Position numbers and translations under genes: made by a program. Below, one piece after another: positions 30,048 to 39,892 of a stretch of DNA of 64,000 nt. Positions within the stretch are counted from its first letter, which is position 1. Each line of letters starts with the position of its first letter. Location: the NCBI GenBank assembly GCA_963815535.1, contig CAWFGS010000002.1:124001-188000 (forward strand), in the 5' to 3' direction. The stretch is from CAWFGS01 sp963815535. GTDB lineage: Bacteria; Pseudomonadota; Alphaproteobacteria; Sphingomonadales; Sphingomonadaceae. The notes under the pieces were generated by a model. It made no database searches, was not told the DNA's origin, and saw only the letters and a list, made by a program, of their open reading frames with translations.

Positions 30048-31520
30048 ATGACGCAAACCATTCTGGTTCTCGATGAAGGAACCACCTCCACCCGTGCGAT
30101 GCTGTTCGCACTCGACGGCACATTGCGCGACAGCGCGGCGCGCGATCTGACTCAGCATTACCCGCGCGCCGGATGGGTCGAACATGATGCGACCGAAATA
30201 TGGGAAAGCACGCTCGCCTGCGCGCGCGAAGTGGTCGAACGGGCGGGCGGCGCGGATGGTATCGCGGCCATCGGCATCACCAACCAGCGTGAAACGGTCG
30301 TCGCCTGGGACAAGGGCACGGGCGAACCGCTTGCCAACGCGATCGTATGGCAGGACCGCCGCACAGCCGATTTCTGCGAAGGATTGCGCGATGCCGGGCA
30401 TGAGCGGATGGTGCAGGAACGGACCGGATTGCTGCTCGACCCGTATTTCTCCGGCCACCAAAATGCGCTGGCTGCTGGATAACGAGCCCCGCGTTCAAGC
30501 GGCGCAGGCGGAAGGAAGGCTGGCCTTCGGCACGATCGAAAGCTGGCTGGTGTTCAAACTGACGGGCGGGGCGCATCTGTCCGATGCGGGGAATGCCAGC
30601 CGCACGCAATTGATGGCGCTGGACGGCGGCGGGTTCGATCCCGAACTGTGCGAATTGATGGGCGTACCGCGCAATGCCTTGCCCGCAGATCGTCGATAGT
30701 GCGGGCGAGTTCGGCATGACCGCGGCGCATCTGCTGGGCGAATTGATCCCGATCACCGGGCTGGCGGGCGATCAGCAAGCGGCCACTATCGGGCAAGGAT
30801 GTTTGAATGTCGGCGATGCCAAGGCGACTTACGGAACGGGCGCATTCATTCTGGCCAACAATGGGGCCGATATTCCGCAATCGGACAATCGCCTGCTTGG
30901 AACCGTTCTGTATCAGATTGCGGGCGAACGGATCTACGCATTGGAGGGGTCCGTCTTCGTCGCGGGCAGTCTGGTGCAGTGGCTGCGCGATGGGCTTGGC
31001 ATCGTGGAGACGGCACGGCAGACGGAGGAGCTGGCGCGGTCCGTCGATGACAGTCGGCGGCGTAGTTATCGTTCCGGCCCTGTCGGGCCTGGGCGCGCCG
31101 CATTGGCGACCCGATGCGCGCGGGGCGATTACCGGCCTGACTTTTGCAAGCGACCACGCGCATATCGCCCGCGCCGCGCTGGAGGCGATGGCGCACCAGA
31201 CGCACGATCTGGCCCGCGCCTTCGCTGCCGATGGCGCGCGCTGGACATCGCTGAAGATCGACGGCGGGATGAGCGCTAACGACTGGATGGCGCAGGATAT
31301 CGCCGATGTGCTGGACTTACAGGTGGTGCGACCGGATTTCGTGGAAACGACGGCATTGGGGGCCGCGATGCTGGCCGGCGTCGGGGCAGGGCTGTTCGCC
31401 GATCTGCAGGAGGCGACGACGATTATGCGGGGGAATGGCCGAACTTTCGAACCCGCAATGTCATCGGAAACGCGCGCGAGGCGGGTCGCCAATTGGAACA
31501 CGGCGCTTGGCAAGGTGTAA
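30048..31520 (+). CDS. glpK: Glycerol kinase GlpK
   Basis: GlpK phosphorylates glycerol with ATP to glycerol 3-phosphate in the cytoplasm. The FGGY-family protein starts MTQTILVLDEGTTSTRAMLF (phosphate loop). It contains AIGITNQRETVVAWDKGTG, NAIVWQDRRTADFC, TGLLLDPYFSGTK (after repair), GLAGDQQAATIGQGC, KATYGTGAF and the carboxy-terminal KIDGGMSANDWMAQ. About 490 residues is the usual length. Three single extra C residues break the frame, near 30462, 30685 and 31053. glpF, glpD and glpR are not adjacent, so regulation is unclear. Confidence 0.92.
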
Positions 31521-31535
31521 TCGCCGGGCGCGCGT

Positions 31536-31991
31536 TCAAACGACCGCCAGTTTCAACCGTTCCTGCAACCGCGCGATCGCCGGTGGATGCATCACGAACC
31601 GTTCGCGCCATGCGCCATCCAGGCGGCTGACCCGGCTGTGCAGGGCAACGGTGCGTTCGACCAATGCCTGCGTCACCGGGGTCAGCATCGCCAGCTGTTC
31701 AGGGTCGGCTGGCCGGTCGTTCGGCAATACGCCATGTCGCCGCAGCTGAAATTCATTCAGATCGCCAGCAAAATAAGCGCGGTGGTTCAGCAGCCAGGCC
31801 AGTATATGCATCATGCGCGTGGTCGTTCGCAGCCCTTCCACCGACAGGGCGATGCGCGTCAGATCGGGCGGGCTGTCGCGCGTTGCGGGCGGGGTCAGTT
31901 CGAATGCGGCCCGCACGTCGTCCGCAATGCCCAGTGCCTGTTCGTACAGGCTTTCGATTACATAGCGGTTCATGTCGGAAGCTTCGGCCAT
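31536..31991 (-). CDS. DUF1465 family protein
   Basis: This intact 151-residue all-helical protein starts MAEASDMNRYVIESLYEQAL and ends ARLQERLKLAVV. It contains LTRIALSVEGLRTTTRMMHILAWLLNHRAYF, the segment that identifies DUF1465, an alphaproteobacteria-restricted family of unknown function. I chose ATG 31991; a GTG lies one codon upstream. The gene converges on glpK, separated by 15 bases, and a YdcH gene lies upstream on the same strand. The same DUF1465/YdcH grouping is common in related genomes (from memory), which hints at a shared but unknown role. Confidence 0.85.
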   Translation of the reverse strand: MAEASDMNRYVIESLYEQALGIADDVRAAFELTPPATRDSPPDLTRIALSVEGLRTTTRMMHILAWLLNHRAYFAGDLNEFQLRRHGVLPNDRPADPEQLAMLTPVTQALVERTVALHSRVSRLDGAWRERFVMHPPAIARLQERLKLAVV

Positions 31992-32107
31992 CACCCCCGC
32001 TAACGCAGCGCGACTCGCAGCGCCAGTTGGGCCCGTGCCCGGATGTGTGTAAAACCTGCCTTGTCCCGAAGTGATACGGCAAACGGCCGCCGCGCGCGGG
32101 ATGAACG

Positions 32108-32305
32108 TCAGGCGATGATATCGGGCGTCAGATTGTCTTCCAACAACAGGATGTGATCGCGCAGGCGCAGTTTGCGTTTTTTCAGCCGCGCGATCTGCAT
32201 CTGGTCTGTCGATCCCGATTGCGTCAGCGCGCCGATCGCGGCATCCAGATCGCGGTGTTCGCTAACAAGCAGTTCCAGCCGCTTTCGCATTTCCGCTTCG
32301 CTCAC
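32108..32305 (-). CDS. YdcH (DUF465) family small protein
   Basis: A 65-residue coiled-coil protein. MRKRLELLVSEHRDLDAAIG and QIARLKKRKLRLRDHILLLE are the diagnostic halves of the DUF465/YdcH family, whose members are short, helical and of unknown function. The GTG at 32305 gives VSEAEMRKRLELL and has GGAAGGG eight bases upstream; the internal ATG at 32290 is an alternative. It is divergent from a second YdcH-like gene about 150 bases away. The intervening sequence should hold both promoters. Confidence 0.8.
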   Translation of the reverse strand: MSEAEMRKRLELLVSEHRDLDAAIGALTQSGSTDQMQIARLKKRKLRLRDHILLLEDNLTPDIIA

Positions 32306-32457
32306 GCACCACACCCTTCCACAGCTCGCCGCCGATATGCACCCCTGCAGCGAATAGAGAGTGGTTCCCCCTTCGCAAGCGGGAATTGTTGTGATTGTAT
32401 GACGATCCGGCTGCCGCATCTAGCGCGAGTCGCCGATTGCAAAGGGAGAATGTTCGT

Positions 32458-32614
32458 ATGAATTCGTCTCACGCCAGCGCCCTCACCACCAAACACGCCA
32501 ACCTCGACGCACGATTGCACGAAGAGATGATCGCGCCCGCGACCCGATGCCGATGCGGTCAAACAGTTGAAGCGGCAAAAGCTGCGGATAAAGGAAGAGC
32601 TGACCGGCGACTGA
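32458..32614 (+). CDS. Second YdcH (DUF465)-like small protein
   Basis: MNSSHASALTTKHANLDARLHEEMIAPA joins, after one frame change near 32538, to PDADAVKQLKRQKLRIKEEL and stops after TGD, giving about 52 residues. The pattern ALxxKHxxLDxxLxxE then LKRxKLxIKEEL is that of short YdcH/DUF465 proteins. AAAGGGAGA lies upstream of the ATG as ribosome binding site. An out-of-frame ATG eight bases earlier ends immediately, so it is not the start. It sits divergently from the longer YdcH gene and 72 bases before ptsP on the same strand. Confidence 0.72.
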
Positions 32615-32686
32615 TGCGCCCAGCGCGAGGGCGCGGCTTCCCACCATTCGCTTTGCAGCGACGGCCATCTGCTCTAGCTTGCGCGC

Positions 32687-34960
32687 ATGACCGCCGCCGC
32701 ATCCGCCCGCCAGATATTGACCAGCCTGCACGAGGTCATGGCATCGCGGCTGCACCCGCAGGGCAAGCTCGATCAGGTGGTCGAAATCGTGGGCGAAAAC
32801 CTCGATAGCGAGGTGTGCTCCGTCTATCTTCTGCGCGACGGCATGCTGGAACTGTTCGCCACGCGCGGGCTGAATGCGGCGGCCGTGCACGTAACGCGCA
32901 TGGCCATCGGCGAAGGTTTGACGGGCACGATCGCCGCGCAGAACGAAACGCTCAATCTGGCGGAGGCGAAGGCGCATCCCGACTTCCAGTACCGCCCGGA
33001 AACCGGGGAGGAGAAGTTTCATTCCTTCGCCGGGGTGCCGATCATCTATCGCGAACGCGCGGTGGGGGTGCTGTGCGTCCAGCATGTCGATCCGCGTCGT
33101 TACGAAGAGGTGGAGATCGAGGCCCTGCAGACCACCGCGATGGTGATGTCCGAACTGATCGCCAACAATGAAATGGTGGACGAGGAGGAAGCGCTCGGCC
33201 TGACCGAAGCGATGACCGGTCCCGGCACGGTGAACGGCCTGACGTTGGTGAAAGGGCTGGGCGCGGGCCAGGCAGTCTATCATCAGCCGCGCGTCACCAT
33301 CGATCAAGTCATGGCCGACGATATCGAGGCGGAGCGGCAACGGGTTTACGGCGCGTTCGACCGGATGCGCGATCAGATCGAACACATGACCTCGCAAGCC
33401 GAATTCGGCGCGGCGGGCGAACATGTCGAAGTTCTGAAAACCTACAAGATGTTCGCTTACGACGAAGGGTGGAGCCGCCGGATCAACGAAGCGATCGACA
33501 GCGGTCTGACCGCCGAAGCCGCGATCGAGCGGGTGCAGCAGCGCACGCGGATGCGGATGCGCGAAATCGACGACCCGCTGCTGGCGGACCGGATGCACGA
33601 TCTGGAGGATCTGTCCAACCGGCTGCTGCGCATCGTGTCGGGGCAGCTGGGCACGGCGGCCAACACAGGGATTGCGGTGCGACACCATCCTGATCGCGCA
33701 GAATCTGGGCCCGGCGGAACTGCTGGAATACGACCGCCGCCGGTTGAAGGGGGTGGTGCTGGAAGAAGGGTCGCTGACGGCGCATGTCATCATCGTGGCG
33801 CGAGCGATGGGCGTGCCTGTGCTGGGCCGGGCACGCGGAGCGCGTGCGACCGTTCGCGAAGGGGACGAGGTGTTGCTGGATGCCGACGCCGGCGTGCTGA
33901 CCGTGCGCCCGTCGCGCACTTTACGCGATGCGTTCGATGCGCGCTTCGCTATCAACCGCAAACGCCAGGCGGCCTATGCCAAATTGCGCGATGTGGAACC
34001 GTTCACGCGGTGCGGCACGCGCATCGACGTGATGATCAATGCCGGGTTGCGCGACGATATGGCGGCCCTGTCGTTGAGCGGGGCGGACGGCGTCGGCCTG
34101 TTCCGCACGGAGTTCCAGTTCCTGGTATCCGCCACCATGCCGCAGCGCGAACGCCAGACGCGCCTGTATCGCGACGTGCTGGACGCGGCGGGGGACAAGC
34201 CGGTGGTGTTTCGCACGGTCGATATCGGCGGGGACAAGCCGGTCCCCTATCTGCGGTCGGGCGACGCCGCCAATGACGAAAATCCGGCGATGGGCTGGCG
34301 CGCCCTGCGCCTGGCGCTGGAACGCGGCGGTTTGATGAAGGCGCAGGCGCGCGCCTTGCTGGAGGCGGCAGCGGGGCGCAATCTGTATGTCATGTTCCCG
34401 ATGGTGTCCGAACCATGGGAATTCGATGCGGCGAAACAGGTGTTCGAACAGCAGGCGGCATTTCTGAAAAGCCGCCGTCACATACTGCCCGAAACGATCC
34501 GATTACGGCGCCATGCTGGAAGTGCCTGCATTGGCGGAAACGCTGGACGTGCTCGCGCCGAAGCTGTCGTTTCCTGTCGATCGGAACCAACGATCTGACG
34601 CAATTCCTGTTCGCCGCCGACCGCGCCAACCCGAAGCTGGCCGAACGTTACGATTGGCTGAGCCCCGCCATCCTGCGCTTCCTGCGCCGGATCGTCACCG
34701 CGACGGAAGGATATCCGATCGATCTGAGCGTATGCGGTGAAATGGGCGGCCGCCGGCTGGAAGCGCTGGCGCTGCTGGGTATCGGTTATCGCCGATTGTC
34801 GATCACCCCTGCTGCGGTCGGCCCGATCAAGGAACTGGTGCGCCGGATCGATCTGGGCGAGTTGCAGACGGCGATGACGGGCTGGCTTTCCCATCCCCCC
34901 GCCGACATGCGCGGGGCGATCGCGCAATGGGCGAGCGACCATGGGGTGGAAAGCGATTAA
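32687..34960 (+). CDS. ptsP: PtsP: GAF-domain PEP-protein phosphotransferase (enzyme I, nitrogen PTS)
   Basis: The protein of about 757 residues starts with a GAF domain (LDQVVEIVGENLDSEVCSVYLLR to MVMSELIANNEM, about residues 25-165). Enzyme I domains follow: the linker GLTLVKGLGAGQAV, the phosphohistidine segment VLEEGSLTAHVIIVARAMGV, the PEP-binding barrel GADGVGLFRTEFQFL, RTVDIGGDKP and YVMFPMVSEPWEFD. SIGTNDLTQFLFAADR and SVCGEMGG close it. It takes phosphate from PEP and passes it to an HPr-type carrier (NPr) that is not in this window. The GAF domain probably senses a nitrogen signal such as glutamine, as in known EI-Ntr enzymes. Three frame changes occur, near 33678, 34500 and 34575. 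Confidence 0.92.
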
Positions 34961-35033
34961 GCGGCGATGGATAGAAACCGTCGCGCGACGGGGCCGTTCT
35001 GCCTCAATAGCCTTACGACATCGCAATGCTCGC

Positions 35034-35060
35034 TTGACAGCACGCCTCCCTGCCTATTTT
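35034..35060 (+). promoter_or_regulatory. Possible sigma-70-type promoter before the RodZ-like gene
   Basis: TTGACA at 35034-35039 and TATTTT at 35055-35060 resemble -35 and -10 hexamers with a 15-base gap, slightly short. The pair lies 53 bases before the ATG of the RodZ-like gene, downstream of ptsP, and is unusually AT-rich for the neighbourhood. It is suggested by sequence only. Confidence 0.4.
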
Positions 35061-35112
35061 TGGGGCGCAGGCTGATCGGCGATGCAGTCACAGGGATCGA
35101 GCGGGACACCAA

Positions 35113-35949
35113 ATGAGCGACGAATACCCTTCGGATGAAGGCGATATCGATACGGAAATGCCGGCAGACGCTCATGAAGCCTCCGGCGCCGGGCAGCTTT
35201 TGCGCGACGAGCGGGAACGCCAGAAACTGACCTTGGCGCAGGTCGCATCGGAAACGCGCATTCCGGAACGCCATCTGCTGGCGATCGAAAGCGGGGATTT
35301 CGACGGATTGCCCGCCCGCACCTATGCCATCGGATTTTCGCGCAGTTATGCCCGGATGCTGGGGCTGGACGAACGGGTGGTCGCACAGCAGGTTCGCGAC
35401 GAGATGGGCCAAGCGGCGCCTGTGGACCGATCGCGGGCGGCGCAATTCGAACCCGGCGATCCGGCAAGAGTGCCGTCGCGCGGTCTGGCGTGGTTCGGGG
35501 TCTTTGCTGCGGTGTTGCTGATTGCAGGCGGGTTCGCCTTCTATCGCAGCTATTTCGCGCCCGGCTCCGGCCCGGCGGCGGCCACCGCGCCGATCCCGGA
35601 CGATACCGCCGTTGCGATCGACGACGATACCGCGGATGCGGGGCCGCAGGACGATGGGCAGGTGGTGTTCACTGCGCTGGAAGAAGGCGTCTGGGTGCGT
35701 TTCTACGATGCGTCGGACAACGTTCTGTCGGAAGGGCAGATGGCGAAAGGCGCGACGTTCGCCGTGCCCAAGGATGCCGACAATCCGCAAATTCGCACCG
35801 GACGGCCCGACGCATTCGGCGTGACGATCGACGGTCGGTCGGTCGCGAAACTGTCGGAAGACGATTTCGTGATGAAGGACGTCGCGGTCGATGCCGCATC
35901 GTTGCTCGCACGCGGGCAGAGCGAAACGCCTGCGGCCCCCGCGACCTGA
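35113..35949 (+). CDS. RodZ-like HTH / membrane / DUF4115 protein
   Basis: This intact 278-residue bitopic protein carries an N-terminal Cro/CI-type helix-turn-helix at about 27-95 (LRDERERQKLTLAQVASETR, IPERHLLAIESGDFDGLPAR). One membrane helix follows (LAWFGVFAAVLLIAGGFAFY, about 122-145), then an acidic linker. A periplasmic DUF4115-type beta domain comes last (VVFTALEEGVWVRFYDASDN to GVTIDGRSVAKLSEDD). RodZ links MreB to the cell-wall elongation machinery, and this layout is the same. It precedes cpoB on the same strand, consistent with an envelope-related cluster. Identity as RodZ itself is likely but not certain, because shorter regulators share the layout. Confidence 0.8.
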   Translation: MSDEYPSDEGDIDTEMPADAHEASGAGQLLRDERERQKLTLAQVASETRIPERHLLAIESGDFDGLPARTYAIGFSRSYARMLGLDERVVAQQVRDEMGQAAPVDRSRAAQFEPGDPARVPSRGLAWFGVFAAVLLIAGGFAFYRSYFAPGSGPAAATAPIPDDTAVAIDDDTADAGPQDDGQVVFTALEEGVWVRFYDASDNVLSEGQMAKGATFAVPKDADNPQIRTGRPDAFGVTIDGRSVAKLSEDDFVMKDVAVDAASLLARGQSETPAAPAT

Positions 35950-36013
35950 TCGGGTCGATCGGCCAATGGGATTTAGCGGCGATCCTGCGGATAGGCATTC
36001 ATGCGCTCTCGAC

Positions 36014-36021
36014 ATGGTTAA
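36014..36021 (-). promoter_or_regulatory. CtrA-like half-site (TTAACCAT) before cpoB
   Basis: The eight bases TTAACCAT (read on the minus strand) match the eight-base CtrA half-site described in alphaproteobacteria. The site lies 104 bases upstream of the cpoB ATG, in an otherwise gene-free stretch of 175 bases. A second TTAA is found at 36040. Function is inferred from the motif only. Confidence 0.3.
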
Positions 36022-36124
36022 CGCGCTGCGGCAGATCGGTTAAGGCAGATATTCAGCACGGGTTAGGGCGCAGCGCGGCAACACGCATGGCCCGACATTC
36101 GGCACGCATAGGAGTACTCACGAT

Positions 36125-37061
36125 ATGATCAGCCAGACGAGCCGCGCCCTGATCGGCGGATTGGCATTGTGCGCGATTGGGGGTGTGTCCGTCCCGGTGC
36201 TGGCCCAGGATGGCGGCGAGGAAGCGCGCTTGCGTAAAGTCGAGGCGGAGGTTCGCGCATTGCAGCGCAAGGTGTTCCCCGGCGGCGATGGCCGTTACTT
36301 CGAACCGCAGATCACAGCGCCCGCCGGCAACACTGCGACCGCGCCGACGGGATCGACCACGGCGTTGACGGATGTGCTTGCCCGGCTCGACGCGCTGGAA
36401 GGGCAGTTGCAGGGGCTGACCGCGCAGATCGAACTCAACGGCAATGCCATTCGCGGGATGGAAGCGAGACTGGCTGCCGTTGAAAATACGGAAAGTGGCC
36501 AGATCGTCCTGCCGGCCACGACCAGTACGACGACCACGACCACCCGCCCCACAACCGGCGGTCCAGCGCCGGCGGCCACCACACGCGACGACGGTGACCA
36601 CCACCACCCGTACCGCGCCCAGCCCGCAACGGCTGGCCGCCGTGCAGGCGATTACCAAGCCGCAGACGGACGATGCGGGGGACGACGAATATTCCTATGG
36701 CTTCCGTTTGTGGGAAGCGGGCTTCTTCCCCGAAGCGCAGCAGCAATTAAGCGCGTTCGTCGATAAATATCCCAGCCACAGCCGCGCGACCTATGGCCGC
36801 AATCTGTTGGGCCGGGCCTATCTCGACGATGGCAAGCCCGGCGATGCCGCACCGTGGTTTCTGAAAAATTATCAGGACGACAAACAAGCTGCGCGCGCGC
36901 CCGACAGCCTGCTATATCTTGCGGACGCAATGATCGCGATGGACGATACCAACCGCGCCTGCATCGCACTGGCGGAATTCGGCGAGACATATCCCGCTGT
37001 CGCCGCCGGACGGTTGAGCAATCAGTACGAGGCGAACCGCAAGAAGGTTACCTGCAATTGA
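36125..37061 (+). CDS. CpoB/YbgF-like periplasmic TPR protein
   Basis: A signal peptide (MISQTSRALIGGLALCAIGGVSVPVLAQ) is followed by a short coiled coil (EEARLRKVEAEVRALQRKVF, then LARLDALEGQLQGLTAQIEL). A Thr/Pro-rich linker comes next. The C-terminal TPR reads YSYGFRLWEAGFFPEAQQQL, YPSHSRATYGRNLLGRAYLD and AARAPDSLLYLADAMIAM. This is the architecture of CpoB (YbgF), which works with Tol-Pal and PBP1B to coordinate outer-membrane constriction with septal peptidoglycan synthesis. The usual tol-pal genes are not adjacent. The frame changes once, near 36590, inside the low-complexity Thr run. The stop TGA lies at the presumed tilS start. Confidence 0.85.
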
Positions 37062-38015
37062 TCTGATCCCAACCCCTGCGCCGCAGCTGCTCGATCGTTT
37101 TTCCGGCGACGCTGCCGGTTTGTGGCCCGATGGGAGAACGCTGGGGGTTGCAGTGTCGGGCGGCGCGGACAGCGTGGCTTTGCTGCTGCTGGCCAACGCC
37201 GCACGACCCGGTTTCGTCGAAGCCGCCACGGTCGATCATGGCCTGCGCGCGACCAGCGGCGACGAAGCCGCCTTCGTGGCGCGTTTGTGCGGTAAGTTGA
37301 CCGTTCCCCACACGATTTTGACGGTAAAGGTGGGGGGCGGCAATCTGCAGGCTGCAGGCCAGGAACGCGCGCTACGCCGCTTTGGCGCATTGGATGACGG
37401 ATCGCGATCTGTCTTTGCTCGCGACCGGCCATCATGCCGACGATCAGGCGGAAACCGTGCTGATGCGCCTCAACCGTGCGAGCGGTGTCGCAGGCTTGTC
37501 CGGTATTCGTGCGAATGGTGTTGTGCCGGGCACTCGACTTCCCGTGATCCGCCCGCTGTTGAACTGGCGACGCGCGATATTGAGCGAAAACCGTTGCCGA
37601 TGCCGGTATCGTGCCTGTCGATGACCCCTCCAATCGCGATCGGGCATTCGATCGGGTCAGGGTCCGGGAAGCCTTGAAGGGCGCGGACTGGCTGGACACG
37701 CAAGCCATCGCGACAAGCGCCGGGAACCTCGCCGATGCCGAAGACGCCTTGATCTGGGCGACCGAACGCGAATGGCAAAATCGTGTCGAAATTACCGATG
37801 TGGCCACCAGCTACCGCCCATCCGCACCCCACGCAATCAGGTTGCGGGTGGTGACCCGGATCATCGCACGATGGGGCAGTACGCCCGATGGCGGCGGAGT
37901 CGCAAAGTTGATCGAAGTGCTGAACGAACGTGGCACGGCCAACCTTGCCGGGGTGATCGCGCGCGCATCGGGTGATGGGTGGCATTTCACTCGCGAACCA
38001 CCTCGCAGGAATTAA
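37057..38015 (+). CDS. tilS: tRNA(Ile)-lysidine synthase TilS
   Basis: TilS attaches lysine to cytidine 34 of the CAU-anticodon tRNA-Ile, changing it to read AUA. The PP-loop is clear in LGVAVSGGADSVALLLLANA, with ATVDHGLRATSGDEAAFVAR and SLLATGHHADDQAETVLMRL. The fragment continues GTRLPVIRPLLNWRRAIL and VPVDDPSNRDRAFDRVRVRE. About three frame changes are needed (near 37360, 37600 and the start). No ATG is in frame: an ATT at 37057 overlapping the cpoB stop or a TTG at 37120 are the candidates, and a missing base is possible. The end overlaps the convergent L,D-transpeptidase by four bases. Confidence 0.88.
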
Positions 38016-38759
38016 AGGATCGCTTCCCCAACGCCCAGCGTTTCGCCGCGCGTTATGATGACCTTGTCGCCCTTCTTGGCGATGGCGAACAGCTTGGCTG
38101 CAAAATCGTTCGGTGTGCCCACGCAGCCGTGGCTGGCGAACCCGTTTTCGACTTCCGACCCGTGAATGGCGATCCCATCCCAGGTCAGCCGCAAGGTGTA
38201 AGGCATCGGTGCATTGTCGTATTTTTCCGACACATTGTCCTTCTCCTTGGTCAGGATGGGAAACGTGCCGAGCGGTGTGGGATGGTCCTGCGTCCCCAGC
38301 AAGACGGCCGCCGCGCCGATTTCGTATCCGCCGCGAAACACCGAAATAACGCGCGCGTTCAGATCCACCGTCATCACCAGCGGACCGGCCGGGACGCCTT
38401 CGTCGTCCCAATGCCATTCGCCGTATTTGATCGGCCCGTCGATCGGCAGCACGCGCTTGACGACGAACCCGCTATCGGCCGGTTTTGCCGCAGGCTTTCT
38501 GGTCGGCAGCTTGCATGGCGGCGCTGATCGGCTGGATCTGCGGCTGCGAGATCATCGTCGGTTCGCCGGCGTCCGATGTCGGCGAAGCGTGATCGGCGAT
38601 TGCCGCCTCGTCCACGGGAATGGCATTGTCGAGCGATACCGCCGCCGCCTCCAGCCGTGGTTCGTCGTTCGCCAGCAGTTCGCCTGCAAACGTCGCACCG
38701 GCGAAGGCAAGCACGATTGCGGCTGTCGCGCCGCCTATCCATTTGGTCATTCTATCCAT
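38012..38759 (-). CDS. L,D-transpeptidase (YkuD family) with membrane anchor
   Basis: MDRMTKWIGGATAAIVLAFA starts a signal or anchor helix. After a variable stretch the YkuD domain runs from PLVMTVDLNARVISVFRGGY to the C-terminus. It contains QDHPTPLGTFPILTKEKD, the catalytic His in GIAIHGSE and catalytic Cys in FASHGCVGTP. These enzymes form 3-3 peptidoglycan crosslinks or attach lipoproteins to the wall in the periplasm. The residue after CV is Gly where many members have Arg, so it belongs to a divergent subgroup. The frame changes once, near 38475, between KACGKT and DSGFVVKR. It converges with tilS. Confidence 0.85.
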
Positions 38760-38843
38760 GCCTCCGATATTGTGCCGCATTGGGCTGGCATACCACATAG
38801 CATATTGCGCCGTCCCATGAAGAGACGCAGCGCGACCTGCATC

Positions 38844-39821
38844 TTAACCCCGTTTCCGCCGATGCCGGGCGAAGGCCGCGGCGGCGCCGAACAGGCCGGG
38901 TTCGGGGTGATCGATCATCTTCACCGGCACGGTTTGCATCAGTTGGGAAAAGCGTCCTTTGGCCGTGAATCGATCGGCAAATCCGCCGTTTTTCAAATGG
39001 TTGCGAAGGCGCTCGCCCAATCCGCCCGCAATCACGACCCCGCCGAAGCCGCCTTGCGCCAGCGCGATATCGCCAGCCACGCTGCCCAGTAACAGGCAAA
39101 AGCGATCGACCGCTGCAACCGCGATCGGGTCCGACCCCTCAAGGCCGGCGGACCAGATTGCGATTTCGCCATGTTGACCCATTATTGACCCTTCCTGTGC
39201 GGCGATTGCCCCATAGAGGTCTGTTATGGCGGGGCCGGAAACGGCGCGCTCCACGGAAACCCGATCGTACCGCATTCGCAATCGAGCGAGCAGGGCATCT
39301 TCGAACGCATCGAACGGTGCGAAGGCCATGTGCCCCCCTTCCGTTGCCTGAACGTGATATCCGTCGCGCGATCGCCGAATGTGGGACACGCCAAGGCCGG
39401 TGCCGGGGCCGACGATGCTTATGGTTCCGTTATCGGGGAGCGGGCGATCCGGCCCGGCAAGGTGGTGGAAGCTGCCCGCAGGCATACGGGCGACGGCGTG
39501 CCCGACCGCTTCGAAATCGTTGACGACGATGTGCTCTGCAATTCCCATTTCGCGGGGAATGGCGGCGAGGGGGATGGTCCAACTGTTGTTGGTGAAGCGA
39601 ATGGCATCCCCGTCGATCGACCCGGCGATGGCGAGACTGAGCGAAGCGGGCAGCGCGCCGCCCCTTTCGCTGCGGAACCGCTGCCAAGCGGTCAGAAAGC
39701 TCTCATGTTCCGCAATCCGCACCACATACGCTTCGCCAAGCGTGATAGTGCCCGTAACGTCGATCCGGGCGATCGCGAAACGGGCATGTGTGCCGCCGAT
39801 ATCGACTGTCACCAAATCCAT
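38844..39821 (-). CDS. glk: Glucokinase Glk
   Basis: This intact 325-residue member of the Glk family phosphorylates glucose with ATP. It has the phosphate-1 segment VTVDIGGTHARFA (5-17) and SLAIAGSIDGDAIRFTNNSW. The acidic catalytic loop is HIVVNDFEAVGHAVA, the glycine loop is ISIVGPGTGLGVS, and ATEGGHMAFAPF follows. GGVVIAGGLGERL completes the adenosine site. The length matches bacterial glucokinases. The gene stands between the L,D-transpeptidase and transglutaminase genes on the same strand. No zwf, edd or eda genes are in the window, although Entner-Doudoroff use would be typical of sphingomonads (family knowledge). Confidence 0.93.
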   Translation of the reverse strand: MDLVTVDIGGTHARFAIARIDVTGTITLGEAYVVRIAEHESFLTAWQRFRSERGGALPASLSLAIAGSIDGDAIRFTNNSWTIPLAAIPREMGIAEHIVVNDFEAVGHAVARMPAGSFHHLAGPDRPLPDNGTISIVGPGTGLGVSHIRRSRDGYHVQATEGGHMAFAPFDAFEDALLARLRMRYDRVSVERAVSGPAITDLYGAIAAQEGSIMGQHGEIAIWSAGLEGSDPIAVAAVDRFCLLLGSVAGDIALAQGGFGGVVIAGGLGERLRNHLKNGGFADRFTAKGRFSQLMQTVPVKMIDHPEPGLFGAAAAFARHRRKRG

Positions 39822-39892
39822 GAAACGCGCCCCTGCATAGCAGCGCGCACCCTACGCCGGTTGCGTATCGGCACAAGACCGGTCGGGTGCAA

